This document shows positions 7,846-15,785 of a stretch of 35,362 bases of DNA, one piece after another; the first letter of the stretch is position 1, and each line of letters starts with the position of its first letter. Position numbers and translations under genes: made by a program. The notes under the pieces are model-generated. The model ran no database searches. It was not told the DNA's origin and was given only the letters and a program-made list of their open reading frames with translations. Origin of the DNA: Oscillochloris sp. ZM17-4 (GTDB lineage: Bacteria > Chloroflexota > Chloroflexia > Chloroflexales > Chloroflexaceae); NCBI RefSeq assembly GCF_019599295.1, contig NZ_JAIEWN010000055.1, positions 1 to 35,362 on the forward strand, given 5' to 3'.

Positions 7846-9180
7846 GTGCGCCCGCTCCGCCAGAGCGAGCTGCGCTTCGAGGTCGGCGGCACCGTGGCCG
7901 AGCTGCTCGTCGCTGAGGGCGACGCCGTCGCCGAGGGCGACCCGCTGGCCCGTCTGGACACGCGCGACCTGGAGCTGGCCGTGGAGCAGGCCCGCGCCGC
8001 CCTCGGCGAGGCGCGGGCCGCCTACGCTCAGCTGGAGGCCGGGGCCAGCCCTGAGGAGATCGCCGCCGCCCAGGCCCGTCGCGACCAGGCCGCCGCCCAG
8101 CTCGCCCAGACCCAGGGCGGCGTGACTGCCAGCGACATCGCGGCGGCCCAGGCCCAGCTGCGCGAGGCGAACGAGCGGCTGGCCCAGCTGCGCCGCGGGG
8201 CCGACCCCGAGCCGGTCGCCGCCGCCCGCGCCCAGGTGTCCCAGGCCCAGGCCAGCCTCGCCACGCAGCGCGACGCCCTCGCGGCGGCCAAAGTCCAGGC
8301 CGAGTCGCAGCTGACCCAGGCCGCAAACTCCCTGCGCACCCTCCAGGACGAGTACAGCCGGGTCTACTGGGACAACCGCGAGCTGGAGAAGTACCCGGGC
8401 GACCTGCCGCAGGCCCACAAGGATATGGAGGCCGCCGCGCTGCGCCAGGTGCAGAACGCCGAGGAGGCCATGCGCCAGGCCCAGACGGCCCTCGACCAGG
8501 CCCGCCAGGCCGAGGTGAGCGGCAACCAGGCTGCCCAGGCCCAGCTCGCCGAGGCCCAGGCCAACCTGGACAACCTGCTGGCCGCCGCCGACCCCGACCA
8601 GATCGCGGCGGCCCAGGCCCAGGTGGCGCTGGCCCAGGCCAACCTGGATCGGCTGCGCGGCCCCGAGCGCGCCGGCCAGGTTGAGGCGGCCGACGCGGCC
8701 GCCCGCGCGGCCCAGGCCAGTCTCGACCAGGCCATCGCCCCCACCCGCGGCGTCGATCTGGAGGTGGCCCAGGCCCGCATCCAGTCGGCCGAGGTGGGGC
8801 TGCGCCAGGCCGAGCGCGCCCTGGAGAAGGCCACCCTGCGCGCCCCCTTCGCCGGCCTGATCGGCGAGCTCAACCTGCACATCGGCGAGGCGGTGGGCGG
8901 CGCGAGTGCGCCTGCCGCAGTCATCGCCGACACCAGCGCCTGGAAGGTCGAGACCGACAACCTGACTGAGCGCGACGTGGTGCGGCTGGCGGTGGGCGCC
9001 CCGGCCACGATCAGCTTCGACGCCCTGCCCGACCTGAGCCTCCCCGGCACCGTCAGCGCGATCAAGCCCCTGGGCAAAGACTCCTACGGCGACATCACCT
9101 ACACTGTCACCGTCATCCCCTCCAACTGGGACCCGCGCCTGCGCCCGCAGATGAGCGCCAGCGTGACGTTCGTGCCGTAG
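7846..9180 (+). CDS. HlyD/RND-type periplasmic adaptor, N-terminus missing or out of frame
   Basis: The only canonical start in this frame is a GTG at 7846, giving 444 residues. The sequence opens inside the first half of a biotinyl-lipoyl domain (LRFEVGGTVAELLVAEGDAVAEGDPLARLD). A very long Ala/Gln-rich coiled-coil hairpin follows (about 40-300). The second lipoyl half is ATLRAPFAGLIGELNLHIGEAVG and the beta-barrel is VGAPATISFDALPDLSLPGTVSAI. The protein ends MSASVTFVP, as in MacA/HlyD-type adaptors. Such adaptors link an inner-membrane pump to the outside, but no pump gene adjoins. The usual signal peptide or N-terminal membrane helix is absent. The frame stays open upstream to a TGA at 7678-7680 with Ala/Pro-rich sequence but no ATG, GTG or TTG. 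A frameshift or a fusion with the preceding gene is likely. Confidence 0.8.
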   Translation: MRPLRQSELRFEVGGTVAELLVAEGDAVAEGDPLARLDTRDLELAVEQARAALGEARAAYAQLEAGASPEEIAAAQARRDQAAAQLAQTQGGVTASDIAAAQAQLREANERLAQLRRGADPEPVAAARAQVSQAQASLATQRDALAAAKVQAESQLTQAANSLRTLQDEYSRVYWDNRELEKYPGDLPQAHKDMEAAALRQVQNAEEAMRQAQTALDQARQAEVSGNQAAQAQLAEAQANLDNLLAAADPDQIAAAQAQVALAQANLDRLRGPERAGQVEAADAAARAAQASLDQAIAPTRGVDLEVAQARIQSAEVGLRQAERALEKATLRAPFAGLIGELNLHIGEAVGGASAPAAVIADTSAWKVETDNLTERDVVRLAVGAPATISFDALPDLSLPGTVSAIKPLGKDSYGDITYTVTVIPSNWDPRLRPQMSASVTFVP

Positions 9181-9197
9181 CGCGCAGCGCCCGCAAG

Positions 9198-9240
9198 CGG
9201 AAGGGCATCAGGCGGCACGCAGCCGCCCGATGCCCTTCCG
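9198..9240. terminator. GC-rich hairpin at convergent gene ends
   Basis: Arms 9198-9216 and 9222-9240 (19 bp, one mismatch) surround a 5-nt loop just after the HlyD-like gene. The hairpin lies across the last codons and stop of the convergent P-type ATPase. No U tract is seen, so termination is a guess. Confidence 0.55.
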
Positions 9241-12081
9241 CAGCTCCATCGCCCACAGCACCGTGCTGCCCACCGCTGTGCAGATCAGCCAGTCCATCGG
9301 CGTGAGCGGCACCGTGCTGAAGGCCTGCTGGAGCACCGGCACGTACACCACCGCCACCTGTAGCGCCACCGAGAGCGCCACCGCCAGCCAGAGCCAGCCG
9401 TTGCTGCCCAGCTTGTGGAAGGCGCTGTGACGCTCGAAGCGCGCGTTGAACACGTTGAACAGCTGGAAGATGACCAGCGTGGTGAAGGCCAGCGTCTGCG
9501 CGTAGTGGATATCGCCCGCGCCGCCGGGCAGCAGCCCGCCGGGCAGCGCCCAGTCCATCACCCCAAGCGTGCCCGCCCCCATCACCGAACCGATCAGCAC
9601 GATGTCGAACCACATCGGCCCGGTGATCACGTTGCTGCGCGGGTCGCGCGGCGGCCGGGTCATCACATCGTGGTCGGCCGGGTCCACGCCCAGGGCAAGG
9701 GCCGGCGCCGAGTCGGTGAGCAGGTTCACCCAGAGGATCTGTGTGGCCAGCAGAGGTAGCACCACCGCCGAGCCCGCCTCGGGCACCAGGCCGATCAGGT
9801 CGGCCAGCACCACCCCGAAGAACATGGTAAACACCTCGCCGATGTTTGACGAGAGCAGGTAGCGCAGGAACTTCTGGATATTGGCGAAGATCGAGCGGCC
9901 CTCCTCCACGGCGGCCACGATCGAGGCGAAGTTATCGTCGGTCAGGATCATGTCGGCCGCGCCCTTGCTCACGTCCGTCCCGGTGATGCCCATGGCCACG
10001 CCGATGTCGGCCGACTTGAGGGCCGGCGCGTCGTTCACGCCGTCGCCGGTCATCGCGGCGATCTCGCCGTTGGCCTTGAGCGCCCGCACGATCCGCAGCT
10101 TGTGCTCGGGGGCCACCCGCGCGTAGACGCTGTGCTCGACCACCGCCGCCCGCAGGGCCGCCTCGTCCATCTGCTCGATCTCGGCCCCGCGCACCGCCCG
10201 CTCGCCCGCCGCCGCGATCCCCAGCTCCGCGGCGATCGCCGCCGCCGTGGTCGGGTGGTCCCCGGTGATCATGATCGGCCGCACCCCGGCCACCCTGGCG
10301 TCGGCCACGGCGGCCTGCGCCTCCGGCCGGGGCGGGTCGATCATGCCGATCACCCCCAGGAAGACCAGCTCGCGCTCCACGTCCTTCTCACTGATTGCAG
10401 ATTGCAGATTGTAGATTGTAGATTGTGACGTGCGCGCTGCTTCAGCGTCGTCTTTCAAATCTGCAATCTGCAATCTGAAATCTGCAATTGGCAGCGTGCG
10501 GTAGGCCACGCCCAGGGTGCGCAGCGCCTCGCCGGCCAGCGACTCGACGCCCGAGATGATCGCCGCGCGGCGCTCGTCGCTCAGCGTGCGGACCTCCTCT
10601 CCCACCCGCTCGTGCTCACATCGCGAGAGCAGGATGTCGGGGGCGCCCTTGGCGAAGACGATCACCCGCTCGCGGTGCTCGGCATCGGTGTGGGCGGTGC
10701 TCATCAGCTTGCGCTCGGAGCTGAAGGGCACCTCGGCCACCCGCGGGAAGCGCTCGCCCAGCTCATCGTCGGTCAGCCCGGCCTTGCGCGCCGCCACCAG
10801 GATGGCCCCCTCGGTCGGGTCGCCCTGGATCGTCCAGCGCCCGTCCTCGCCGCGCAGCAGCCCCGCGTTGTTGGCCAGGTCGGCGGCGCGCAGGGTCTTC
10901 TGCACCTCCGTGCGCAGCGCCGGGTCGGCCAGGGGCGCGCCCGCCCGCTCCAGCTCGCCCTCGGGCGCGTAGCCGATGCCGGTCAGGTCCACCCGGCCGC
11001 CGGCGGTGATCACCGCGCGCACCGTCATCTCATTCTTGGTCAGCGTGCCGGTCTTATCCGAGCAGATCACCGTGGTCGAGCCCAGCGTCTCCACCGCCGA
11101 GAGCTTGCGCACAATCACGTTGCGCTTCGCCATGCGCTGCATGCCCAGCGAGAGCACGATCGTCGTGATCGCCGTCAGCCCCTCGGGCACCGCCGCCACC
11201 GCCAGCGAGACGCCGAGCAGCAGCACGTCCACCAGCTCGCCCAGGTCGCGCACCTCATCGACGAGCACGATCGTCACGCTCATCACCACGGCGATGATGA
11301 TCACCACGATGCCGAGCAGCTTGCCAACCCTGGCCAGCTCGCGCTGGAGCGGGGTGCTCTCGTCCTCGGCCTCCTGGAGCGACCCGGCGATCTTGCCGAT
11401 CTCACTCGATGGGCCGGTGGCCGTCACCAGCGCCCGGCCGCGCCCGGAGGCCACGGCGGTGCCGCCGAAGACCATATTCTGCCGGTCGCCGATGCTGGCC
11501 TCGCCGGGGATGGCCGCGCTATCCTTGGAGACGGCGCTGCTCTCGCCGGTGAGCGTCGACTCGGCCACGCGCATGGCGATCGACTCGATCACCCGCGCGT
11601 CGGCGGGCAGCGTGTCGCCCTCCTCGATCAGCAGGATGTCGCCGGGCACCACCTCGGCCGAGGGCACCTGCTGCTGCGCCCCGTCGCGCAGGACGCGGGC
11701 GGTGGGCGAGGACATGGCCTGGAGGGCGGCCACCGCCTGCTCGGCGCGGCTCTCCTGGACGAAGCCGAGCGCGCCGTTGAGCAGCACGATCGCCAGGATG
11801 GTGATCGTCTCGAAGGGCACCGGCTCGGCGCGCTCGATCAGCCATGCCACAAACGAGATCACCGTGGCGGCGAGCAGCAGGCCGGTCAGCGGGTCGCGGA
11901 ACTGGGCCAGGAAGCGCAGCCAGGCCGGGGTGGGCGGCGGCGACGGCAGCTCGTTGCGCCCGTGGCGGCCCAGGCGGCCGGCGGCATCCTCGGCGCTCAG
12001 CCCGCGCGCCGGGCTCACATCCAGCTCGGCGAGCAGGTCGGACACCTCGCGGGCGTAGGGCGGCTTGGCCGCGCTTGTCAT
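9208..12081 (-). CDS. P-type (P2) cation-transporting ATPase, Ca2+ type
   Basis: A 957-residue protein of the PMR1/PacL/SERCA group with a cation ATPase N-terminal domain (YAREVSDLLAELDVS...GLSAEDAAGRL), then membrane helices. Actuator motif TGES is near residue 178. Phosphorylation motif CSDKTGTLT has its Asp near 343. The hinge is ITGDHPTT and MTGDGVNDAPALKSADIG (about 675-692), and six C-terminal helices follow. PEGL in the fourth helix region (AVAAVPEGLTAI) fits a Ca2+/Mn2+ exporter. It would use ATP to expel divalent cations. Start: ATG at 12079-12081 with GGGAGA upstream; a TATAAT -10 on the minus strand lies at 12117-12122. Residues about 530-566 are encoded by an inserted 7-mer palindrome that keeps the frame open (see repeat at 10391). 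Confidence 0.92.
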   Translation of the reverse strand: MTSAAKPPYAREVSDLLAELDVSPARGLSAEDAAGRLGRHGRNELPSPPPTPAWLRFLAQFRDPLTGLLLAATVISFVAWLIERAEPVPFETITILAIVLLNGALGFVQESRAEQAVAALQAMSSPTARVLRDGAQQQVPSAEVVPGDILLIEEGDTLPADARVIESIAMRVAESTLTGESSAVSKDSAAIPGEASIGDRQNMVFGGTAVASGRGRALVTATGPSSEIGKIAGSLQEAEDESTPLQRELARVGKLLGIVVIIIAVVMSVTIVLVDEVRDLGELVDVLLLGVSLAVAAVPEGLTAITTIVLSLGMQRMAKRNVIVRKLSAVETLGSTTVICSDKTGTLTKNEMTVRAVITAGGRVDLTGIGYAPEGELERAGAPLADPALRTEVQKTLRAADLANNAGLLRGEDGRWTIQGDPTEGAILVAARKAGLTDDELGERFPRVAEVPFSSERKLMSTAHTDAEHRERVIVFAKGAPDILLSRCEHERVGEEVRTLSDERRAAIISGVESLAGEALRTLGVAYRTLPIADFRLQIADLKDDAEAARTSQSTIYNLQSAISEKDVERELVFLGVIGMIDPPRPEAQAAVADARVAGVRPIMITGDHPTTAAAIAAELGIAAAGERAVRGAEIEQMDEAALRAAVVEHSVYARVAPEHKLRIVRALKANGEIAAMTGDGVNDAPALKSADIGVAMGITGTDVSKGAADMILTDDNFASIVAAVEEGRSIFANIQKFLRYLLSSNIGEVFTMFFGVVLADLIGLVPEAGSAVVLPLLATQILWVNLLTDSAPALALGVDPADHDVMTRPPRDPRSNVITGPMWFDIVLIGSVMGAGTLGVMDWALPGGLLPGGAGDIHYAQTLAFTTLVIFQLFNVFNARFERHSAFHKLGSNGWLWLAVALSVALQVAVVYVPVLQQAFSTVPLTPMDWLICTAVGSTVLWAMELRKGIGRLRAA
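10391..10491. repeat. 7-nt-unit palindrome (GATTGCA class) inside the ATPase coding sequence
   Basis: Left part 10391-10426 is tandem GATTGCA/GATTGTA heptamers; right part about 10456-10491 is the inverted set (CAATCTG). They are separated by about 30 nt. Because three heptamers equal seven codons, the translated repeat is a heptad of the type IADFRLQ on one arm and STIYNLQ on the other. It lies between the GVAYRTLP and ELVFLGVIGMIDPPR strands of the nucleotide-binding domain. Confidence 0.85.
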
Positions 12082-12116
12082 AGGGGTCTCCCTGGTGATA
12101 TAGGCGTAGCGCAGGT

Positions 12117-12122
12117 ATTATA
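12117..12122 (-). promoter_or_regulatory. TATAAT -10 box for the P-type ATPase gene
   Basis: A perfect TATAAT on the minus strand lies 36 nt upstream of the ATPase start. No clear -35 hexamer is found at the expected distance. Confidence 0.4.
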
Positions 12123-12194
12123 CTTGCTGAGGGAAGAGCGACGGCCACTGATCACCGACGACCGAACACCGACCACAAGCCAAAGGAGCCGCCC

Positions 12195-12674
12195 ATGGAC
12201 CAGCAGCTCAGCACCACCCTGCCCCGGCTCAGCATAGGCGCGGTGGTGCCGAACTTCACCCTGGCCGGGCTCGACGGCCAGCCGGTGCGGCGCAGCGCCT
12301 ACCGGGCGCGCAAGCACCTGGCCCTGCTCATGCTTCCCGGCGTCGATATGCTGGCGCGGATATATATCGAGGGGCTGCGCGATGTCTACAGCAATATCTG
12401 CGCCGCCGACGGCGAGGTGCTGGTGCTCGTCGCCGACCCCGCCGCCCGCGCCGACGGCCTGCGCGCGGCCATCGATGTGCCCTTCCCTATCTTGCTCGAC
12501 CCCGGCGGCGCGGCGAGCCAGAAGTTCCTTCCCGACGGCGCGCGCTACGGCCTGTTCATCCTTGACCGCTACGGCGCCCTGCACGCCCAGTGGGCGATTA
12601 CCGCGCCGCCGCTCCCGCCCGTGTCAGACGTGGTGGAGTGGATCGAGGTGATCGACAACCAGTGCTCGTTGTGA
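12195..12674 (+). CDS. Thioredoxin-fold (AhpC/TSA-like) protein lacking the redox cysteine
   Basis: A 159-residue protein. IGAVVPNFTLAGLDGQPVRRSAYRARKHLALLMLPG is the opening of an AhpC/TSA or redoxin domain. The later strands EVLVLVADPAARADGLRAAI, FPILLDPGGAASQKFLP and RYGLFILDRYGALHAQWA follow the peroxiredoxin pattern. At the place of the catalytic C or CxxC (after the 'LLMLPG' strand) the sequence is PGVDMLARIYIEGL, without cysteine. The only cysteines are in SNICAADG and the terminal NQCSL. It is therefore unlikely to be a standard peroxidase; a binding role or use of the remaining cysteines is possible. Start is firm: AAAGGAG six bases before the ATG. Confidence 0.75.
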   Translation: MDQQLSTTLPRLSIGAVVPNFTLAGLDGQPVRRSAYRARKHLALLMLPGVDMLARIYIEGLRDVYSNICAADGEVLVLVADPAARADGLRAAIDVPFPILLDPGGAASQKFLPDGARYGLFILDRYGALHAQWAITAPPLPPVSDVVEWIEVIDNQCSL

Positions 12675-12675
12675 T

Positions 12676-12721
12676 GGTGTGACCAACGCGCCGCCCGCGC
12701 CATTGGCGGCCCGCCCGTCGG
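12676..12721. repeat. Partial copy of the allB 3' coding segment
   Basis: These 46 bases match 12823-12868, inside the end of allB, with 3 mismatches in direct orientation 147 bp apart. The palindrome at 12722-12783 lies between the copies. Confidence 0.85.
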
Positions 12722-12783
12722 GTAGGGCCGAAGCATTGTGATGGGCGCGCCTCGGCGCGCCCATCACAATGCTTCGGCCCTAC
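12722..12783. repeat. Perfect 30-bp palindrome, GTAGGGCCGAAGCA family
   Basis: Arms 12722-12751 and 12754-12783 are perfect 30-bp inverted repeats around a TC centre. The outer part GTAGGGCCGAAGCAT is shared with the palindrome at 15293-15351, while the inner part differs. The outer end supplies the TAG stop (12780-12782) of allB. Confidence 0.9.
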
Positions 12784-14171
12784 GGCGTTGACGGCGCACC
12801 CGCCCGTGGCGACGCCGCCAACGGCGTGACCAGCGCGCCGCCCGCGCCATCGGCGGCCCGCCCGTCGGCGAAGATCGTCTGCCCGCGCCGGATGGTGCGC
12901 GCAACCCGCCCGCCCATCGCCCGCCCGACGTAGGGGCTGAGCCGGTGGCGGTCGAGCAGATCCTCGCGGCGCAGGGCCGCCCGGTCGCCCAGGTCGACCA
13001 GGGCCAGGTCGGCGTCGTGGCCCGGCGCGATCTGGCCCTTGCGCCCGGCGATGCCGAAGCGCCGGGCCACGTTCCCCGCCGTCAGCCCCGCCACGGCGGC
13101 CAGGGCCATGCCGCGCCGGTGGTGGCCCTCCTCAAGCAGCAGGCCCAGGGTGGACTGCACCCCGGCGATGCCGCCCCACAGGGCGAAGAAGCTCGCGCCC
13201 GCGCCCTTCATCTCCGGCGGCGCCGGCGAGTGGTCGGAGGCCACCAGGTCGATCTGGCCGGCCAGCAGGCGTGACCACAGATCGCCCTGGTCGGCCTCGC
13301 CCCGGATGGGCGGCGCGCACTTGGCCGCCGCGCCGATCCGCTCCACGTCGTCCTCGGTCAGCGCCAGGTAGTGCGGGCAGGTCTCACAGGTCACATCGAC
13401 CCCGCGCGCGCGGGCCTCGGCCACCAGGGCCACGCCGGCCCCGCTGCTCACGTGGACGATGTGCAGGGCGCAGCCGGTCTGCCCGGCGAAGAGCAGGGCG
13501 CGCTGGATGGCCTCTAGCTCGGCGATCACCGGCCGCGAGGCCAGGTAGTCGCGGGCCGTGGCGCGGCCCTCGGCCAGGGCGCGGGCGGCCAGGGCCGAGG
13601 TGAGCGCATCGCTCTCGGCGTGGACGGCCACCGGCAGGCCGAGCCGGGCGGCCCGCGCCATGCCCTCGTAGAGCGTCAGGTCATCGGCGGCCGCGAAGTC
13701 GTCGATGCCGCTGTTTGACATAAATGCCTTAAAGCCAATCACGCCGCAGGCCGCCAGCTCATCGAGCCGGCCGACGCCGCCGGGCACCAGCCCGCCCCAG
13801 AGCGCGAAGTCGGCCATGGAGGACGCCTCGGCGGCGGCGCGCTTGAGCGCGAAGCTGGCGGCGTCGAGGGTGGGCGGGCTGGCGTTCAGCGGCATCTCGA
13901 AGCAGAGCGCGCCCCCGCCTGCGGCCAGCGCCCGCGAGCCTGTGGCCCAGCCCTCCCATGCCGTGCGCCCCGGCTCGTTGAAGTGGACGTGGGCGTCGAT
14001 CAGGGCCGGCAGCACGTGCAGGCCCGTGGCGGTGATCTCCGTGCGCGCCGCCCCCTCCAGCCCCGGCCCGACGGCGGCGACCAGTCCGTCCGCCACCGCC
14101 ACATCGGCCACCGCCACGCCCCGAGGCGTCACGGCGACGCCCCCGCGGATGATCAGATCGTATCGAGACAT
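12780..14171 (-). CDS. allB: Allantoinase
   Basis: A 463-residue cyclic amidohydrolase from ATG 14169-14171 (MSRYDLIIRGG). It opens the hydantoin ring of allantoin to allantoate. Metal and substrate residues are visible in order: the HxH of DAHVHFNEPGRT with WEGWATGSRALAAGG after it, typical of AllB; the carboxylated Lys in GFKAFMSNSG; His in PVAVHAES and in ALHIVHVSS; CETCPHYLALTEDD; KCAPPIR; and the Asp of VASDHSPAPPEMK. Length fits the family (about 450). The start 60 bases further upstream is rejected, as the N-terminus matches the family at MSRYD and GGGG precedes that ATG. It lies 7 nt behind the allC remnant, so they were an allC-allB operon for purine breakdown. The C-terminus is Ala/Pro-rich, has been partly duplicated and ends in a palindrome. 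Confidence 0.92.
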   Translation of the reverse strand: MSRYDLIIRGGVAVTPRGVAVADVAVADGLVAAVGPGLEGAARTEITATGLHVLPALIDAHVHFNEPGRTAWEGWATGSRALAAGGGALCFEMPLNASPPTLDAASFALKRAAAEASSMADFALWGGLVPGGVGRLDELAACGVIGFKAFMSNSGIDDFAAADDLTLYEGMARAARLGLPVAVHAESDALTSALAARALAEGRATARDYLASRPVIAELEAIQRALLFAGQTGCALHIVHVSSGAGVALVAEARARGVDVTCETCPHYLALTEDDVERIGAAAKCAPPIRGEADQGDLWSRLLAGQIDLVASDHSPAPPEMKGAGASFFALWGGIAGVQSTLGLLLEEGHHRRGMALAAVAGLTAGNVARRFGIAGRKGQIAPGHDADLALVDLGDRAALRREDLLDRHRLSPYVGRAMGGRVARTIRRGQTIFADGRAADGAGGALVTPLAASPRAGAPSTP

Positions 14172-14178
14172 CACGCCC

Positions 14179-15262
14179 CTACGCCATCCCGTCAAGGAAC
14201 CGCCCCACCACATCAATGGCGACCGCCACATCCTCCACCGTCACCGACTCGGCCGGGTTATGGCTGACCCCGCCCTTACAGCGCACGAACAGCATGGCCG
14301 CGTCGGTCACGCCCGCCATCACGGCGGCGTCGTGGCCGGCCCCGCTGGGCAGCTCGGTCGGCGGGTGGCCGGCGGCGGCGATCGCGGCGGCGAGCCGCTC
14401 GCGCAGGGCCGGCGTCATCGGCACCGCCGGCTGGCCGTGCCCGTCATCCCAGGCCATGCCGAGGCCGCGCGCGGCGGCGATCTCCTCGGCCCGCCGGCGC
14501 AGTGCGGACAGCCCCTCCAGGCGCGCCGGGCTCTCCTGGTGGCGCAGGTCCAGGCTGAGCGTGGCGGCGCCGGGGATCACATTGCTGGCGCCGGGCGCGA
14601 GCGCCAGCTGGCCGACGGTGGCCACCAGGCCCGGCACGCCGCGCGCGTACTGCTCGGCGGCCAGCACAAACTCGGCGGCCGCGCAGAGCGCGTCGTGGCG
14701 CAAATCCATCGGCACGGTGCCGGCGTGGCCGGCCACCCCCGTGAAGGTCAGGCTGCTCCGGCCGAGGCCGGTGATCGCGCTCACCACGCCCACCGGCATG
14801 CCCGCCAGCTCCAGCTGCGGCCCCTGCTCGATATGCACCTCCAGGTAGCCGAGCAGATCCCAGGAACGAGGGGAAGCGCAGGCCCTCCTCTTCGGTGAAG
14901 GCCACCACCTCGACGGCGAAGGGCAGGCGGCGGCCGGCGCGGTGCAGCCGCTCGACGGCGGCCAGCCCCACCAGCACCCCCAGCGGGCCATCATACTTCC
15001 CGGCGTCGCGCACCGTGTCCAGGTGCGATCCGATGATCAGCGTGCGGGCCGCCGAGCGGTCGGCCGGGTAGCTCCCCACCAGACTCCCGGCGTTATCCTC
15101 GTAGACCGTCATGCCGGCGGCGCGCATCCAGCCGGACACCATATCGTGGGCGGAGCGCATCGCCGGGGTGAGCGAGCGCCGGGTGAGCCGGCCCTCCTCC
15201 TCGCTGATCGCCCCCAGGGCGTCGCACCGCCCCATCACCAGCCGGGCGAGATCGTTAGACAT
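14179..15262 (-). pseudogene. allC: Allantoate amidohydrolase / N-carbamoyl amino acid hydrolase, internally deleted and frameshifted
   Basis: An M20-type hydrolase in two frames. The first frame (start 15262) reads to FTEEEGLRFPSFLG and carries the metal ligands of GSHLDTV, AGKYDGPLG and EEEG. At about 14,862-14,870 homology jumps to another frame, continuing DLLGYLEVHIEQGPQLE to the end at 14179, with the remaining ligands in HIEQGP and SGAGHDA. Intact members are about 410 residues; here only about 361 codons remain. The 50 or so residues that normally separate the '(F)LGS' and 'YLEVHIEQGP' motifs are gone, and the deletion is not a multiple of three. Every metal ligand survives, so the gene was functional until recently, or the break is an assembly error. 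It would convert allantoate to ureidoglycine, the step after AllB. Confidence 0.85.
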
Positions 15263-15292
15263 AGAAAGCCTAATCTATACATTTATTTGCCC

Positions 15293-15351
15293 GTAGGGCC
15301 GAAGCATATGCGATTGTCGCTCCGCGACAATCGCATATGCTCCGGCCCTAC
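15293..15351. repeat. 28-bp palindrome, GTAGGGCCGAAGCA family
   Basis: Arms 15293-15320 and 15324-15351 pair with one mismatch. The outer 15 bases equal those of the 12722 element; the inner sequence (TATGCGATTGTCGC) is different. The outer end provides the TAG stop (15348-15350) of the PPOX-type gene. Confidence 0.9.
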
Positions 15352-15752
15352 ACCCCCTGTCCATACGCCTTCGCGATCGTCATGCGCGCGCTGAGCCGAG
15401 GCGCGTCGGGGCGGCGCTGGAGCCATGCCGCAACTCCCTCGGGGCCGAGGTAGCGCGCGGCCAGTCGCGCCCGCAGATCCGTGTCGGGCGGCTCGACCAC
15501 GGCGGTGCCCTGGAGCGTCAGGTAGCGCCGGCCATCGGAGACCGTGACGCTGATCGTCGGGCTGCGGCGCAGGTTGCGCGCCTTCACGCTGCCCGCGCCC
15601 ATGCTAAAGCGGATCTCGTCTCCGTCCAGCATATACCAGACCACCGTCTGCTGGATCGAGCCGTCGGCGTTGAGGGTGGCCACGGCCGCGTAGTGGACCT
15701 CGTCCAGGTACGCACGCTGGGCGTCGCTCAGAGTCACGGGAAGGGCCATCAT
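15348..15752 (-). CDS. PPOX-class (pyridoxamine-oxidase-like / F420-dependent) split-barrel protein
   Basis: 134 residues from the ATG at 15752. Split beta-barrel features: ALPVTLSDAQRAYLDEVHYAAVATLNADGSIQQTVVWYMLDGDEIRFSM, then AGSVKARNLRRSPTISVTVSDGRRYLTLQGTAVV, a pattern typical of small F420- or FMN-binding PPOX-class enzymes (residues K.RNL and 'W...DGD'). It probably reduces or oxidises a small molecule with F420 or flavin; the substrate is not predictable. Start choice: the ATG at 15758 abuts AGGAG with no spacer, whereas the second ATG (15752) has AGGAG six bases upstream. A possible promoter (TTCTCA, 18 bp, TACAAT, minus strand) lies at 15786-15815. Confidence 0.85.
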   Translation of the reverse strand: MMALPVTLSDAQRAYLDEVHYAAVATLNADGSIQQTVVWYMLDGDEIRFSMGAGSVKARNLRRSPTISVTVSDGRRYLTLQGTAVVEPPDTDLRARLAARYLGPEGVAAWLQRRPDAPRLSARMTIAKAYGQGV

Positions 15753-15785
15753 CGGCATCTCCTGATGTCACATACACATACGCTA

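Noticed and set aside
7702-8880. Gly/Leu/Ala-rich minus-strand frame opposite the HlyD-like gene
   Set aside because: Antisense of a repetitive Ala/Gln coiled coil. The regular look comes from the sense repeat.
10612-12237. 541-codon plus-strand frame opposite the P-type ATPase
   Set aside because: It is the antisense of intact ATPase motifs, with His/Gly/Arg-rich composition typical of shadow frames in high-GC DNA.
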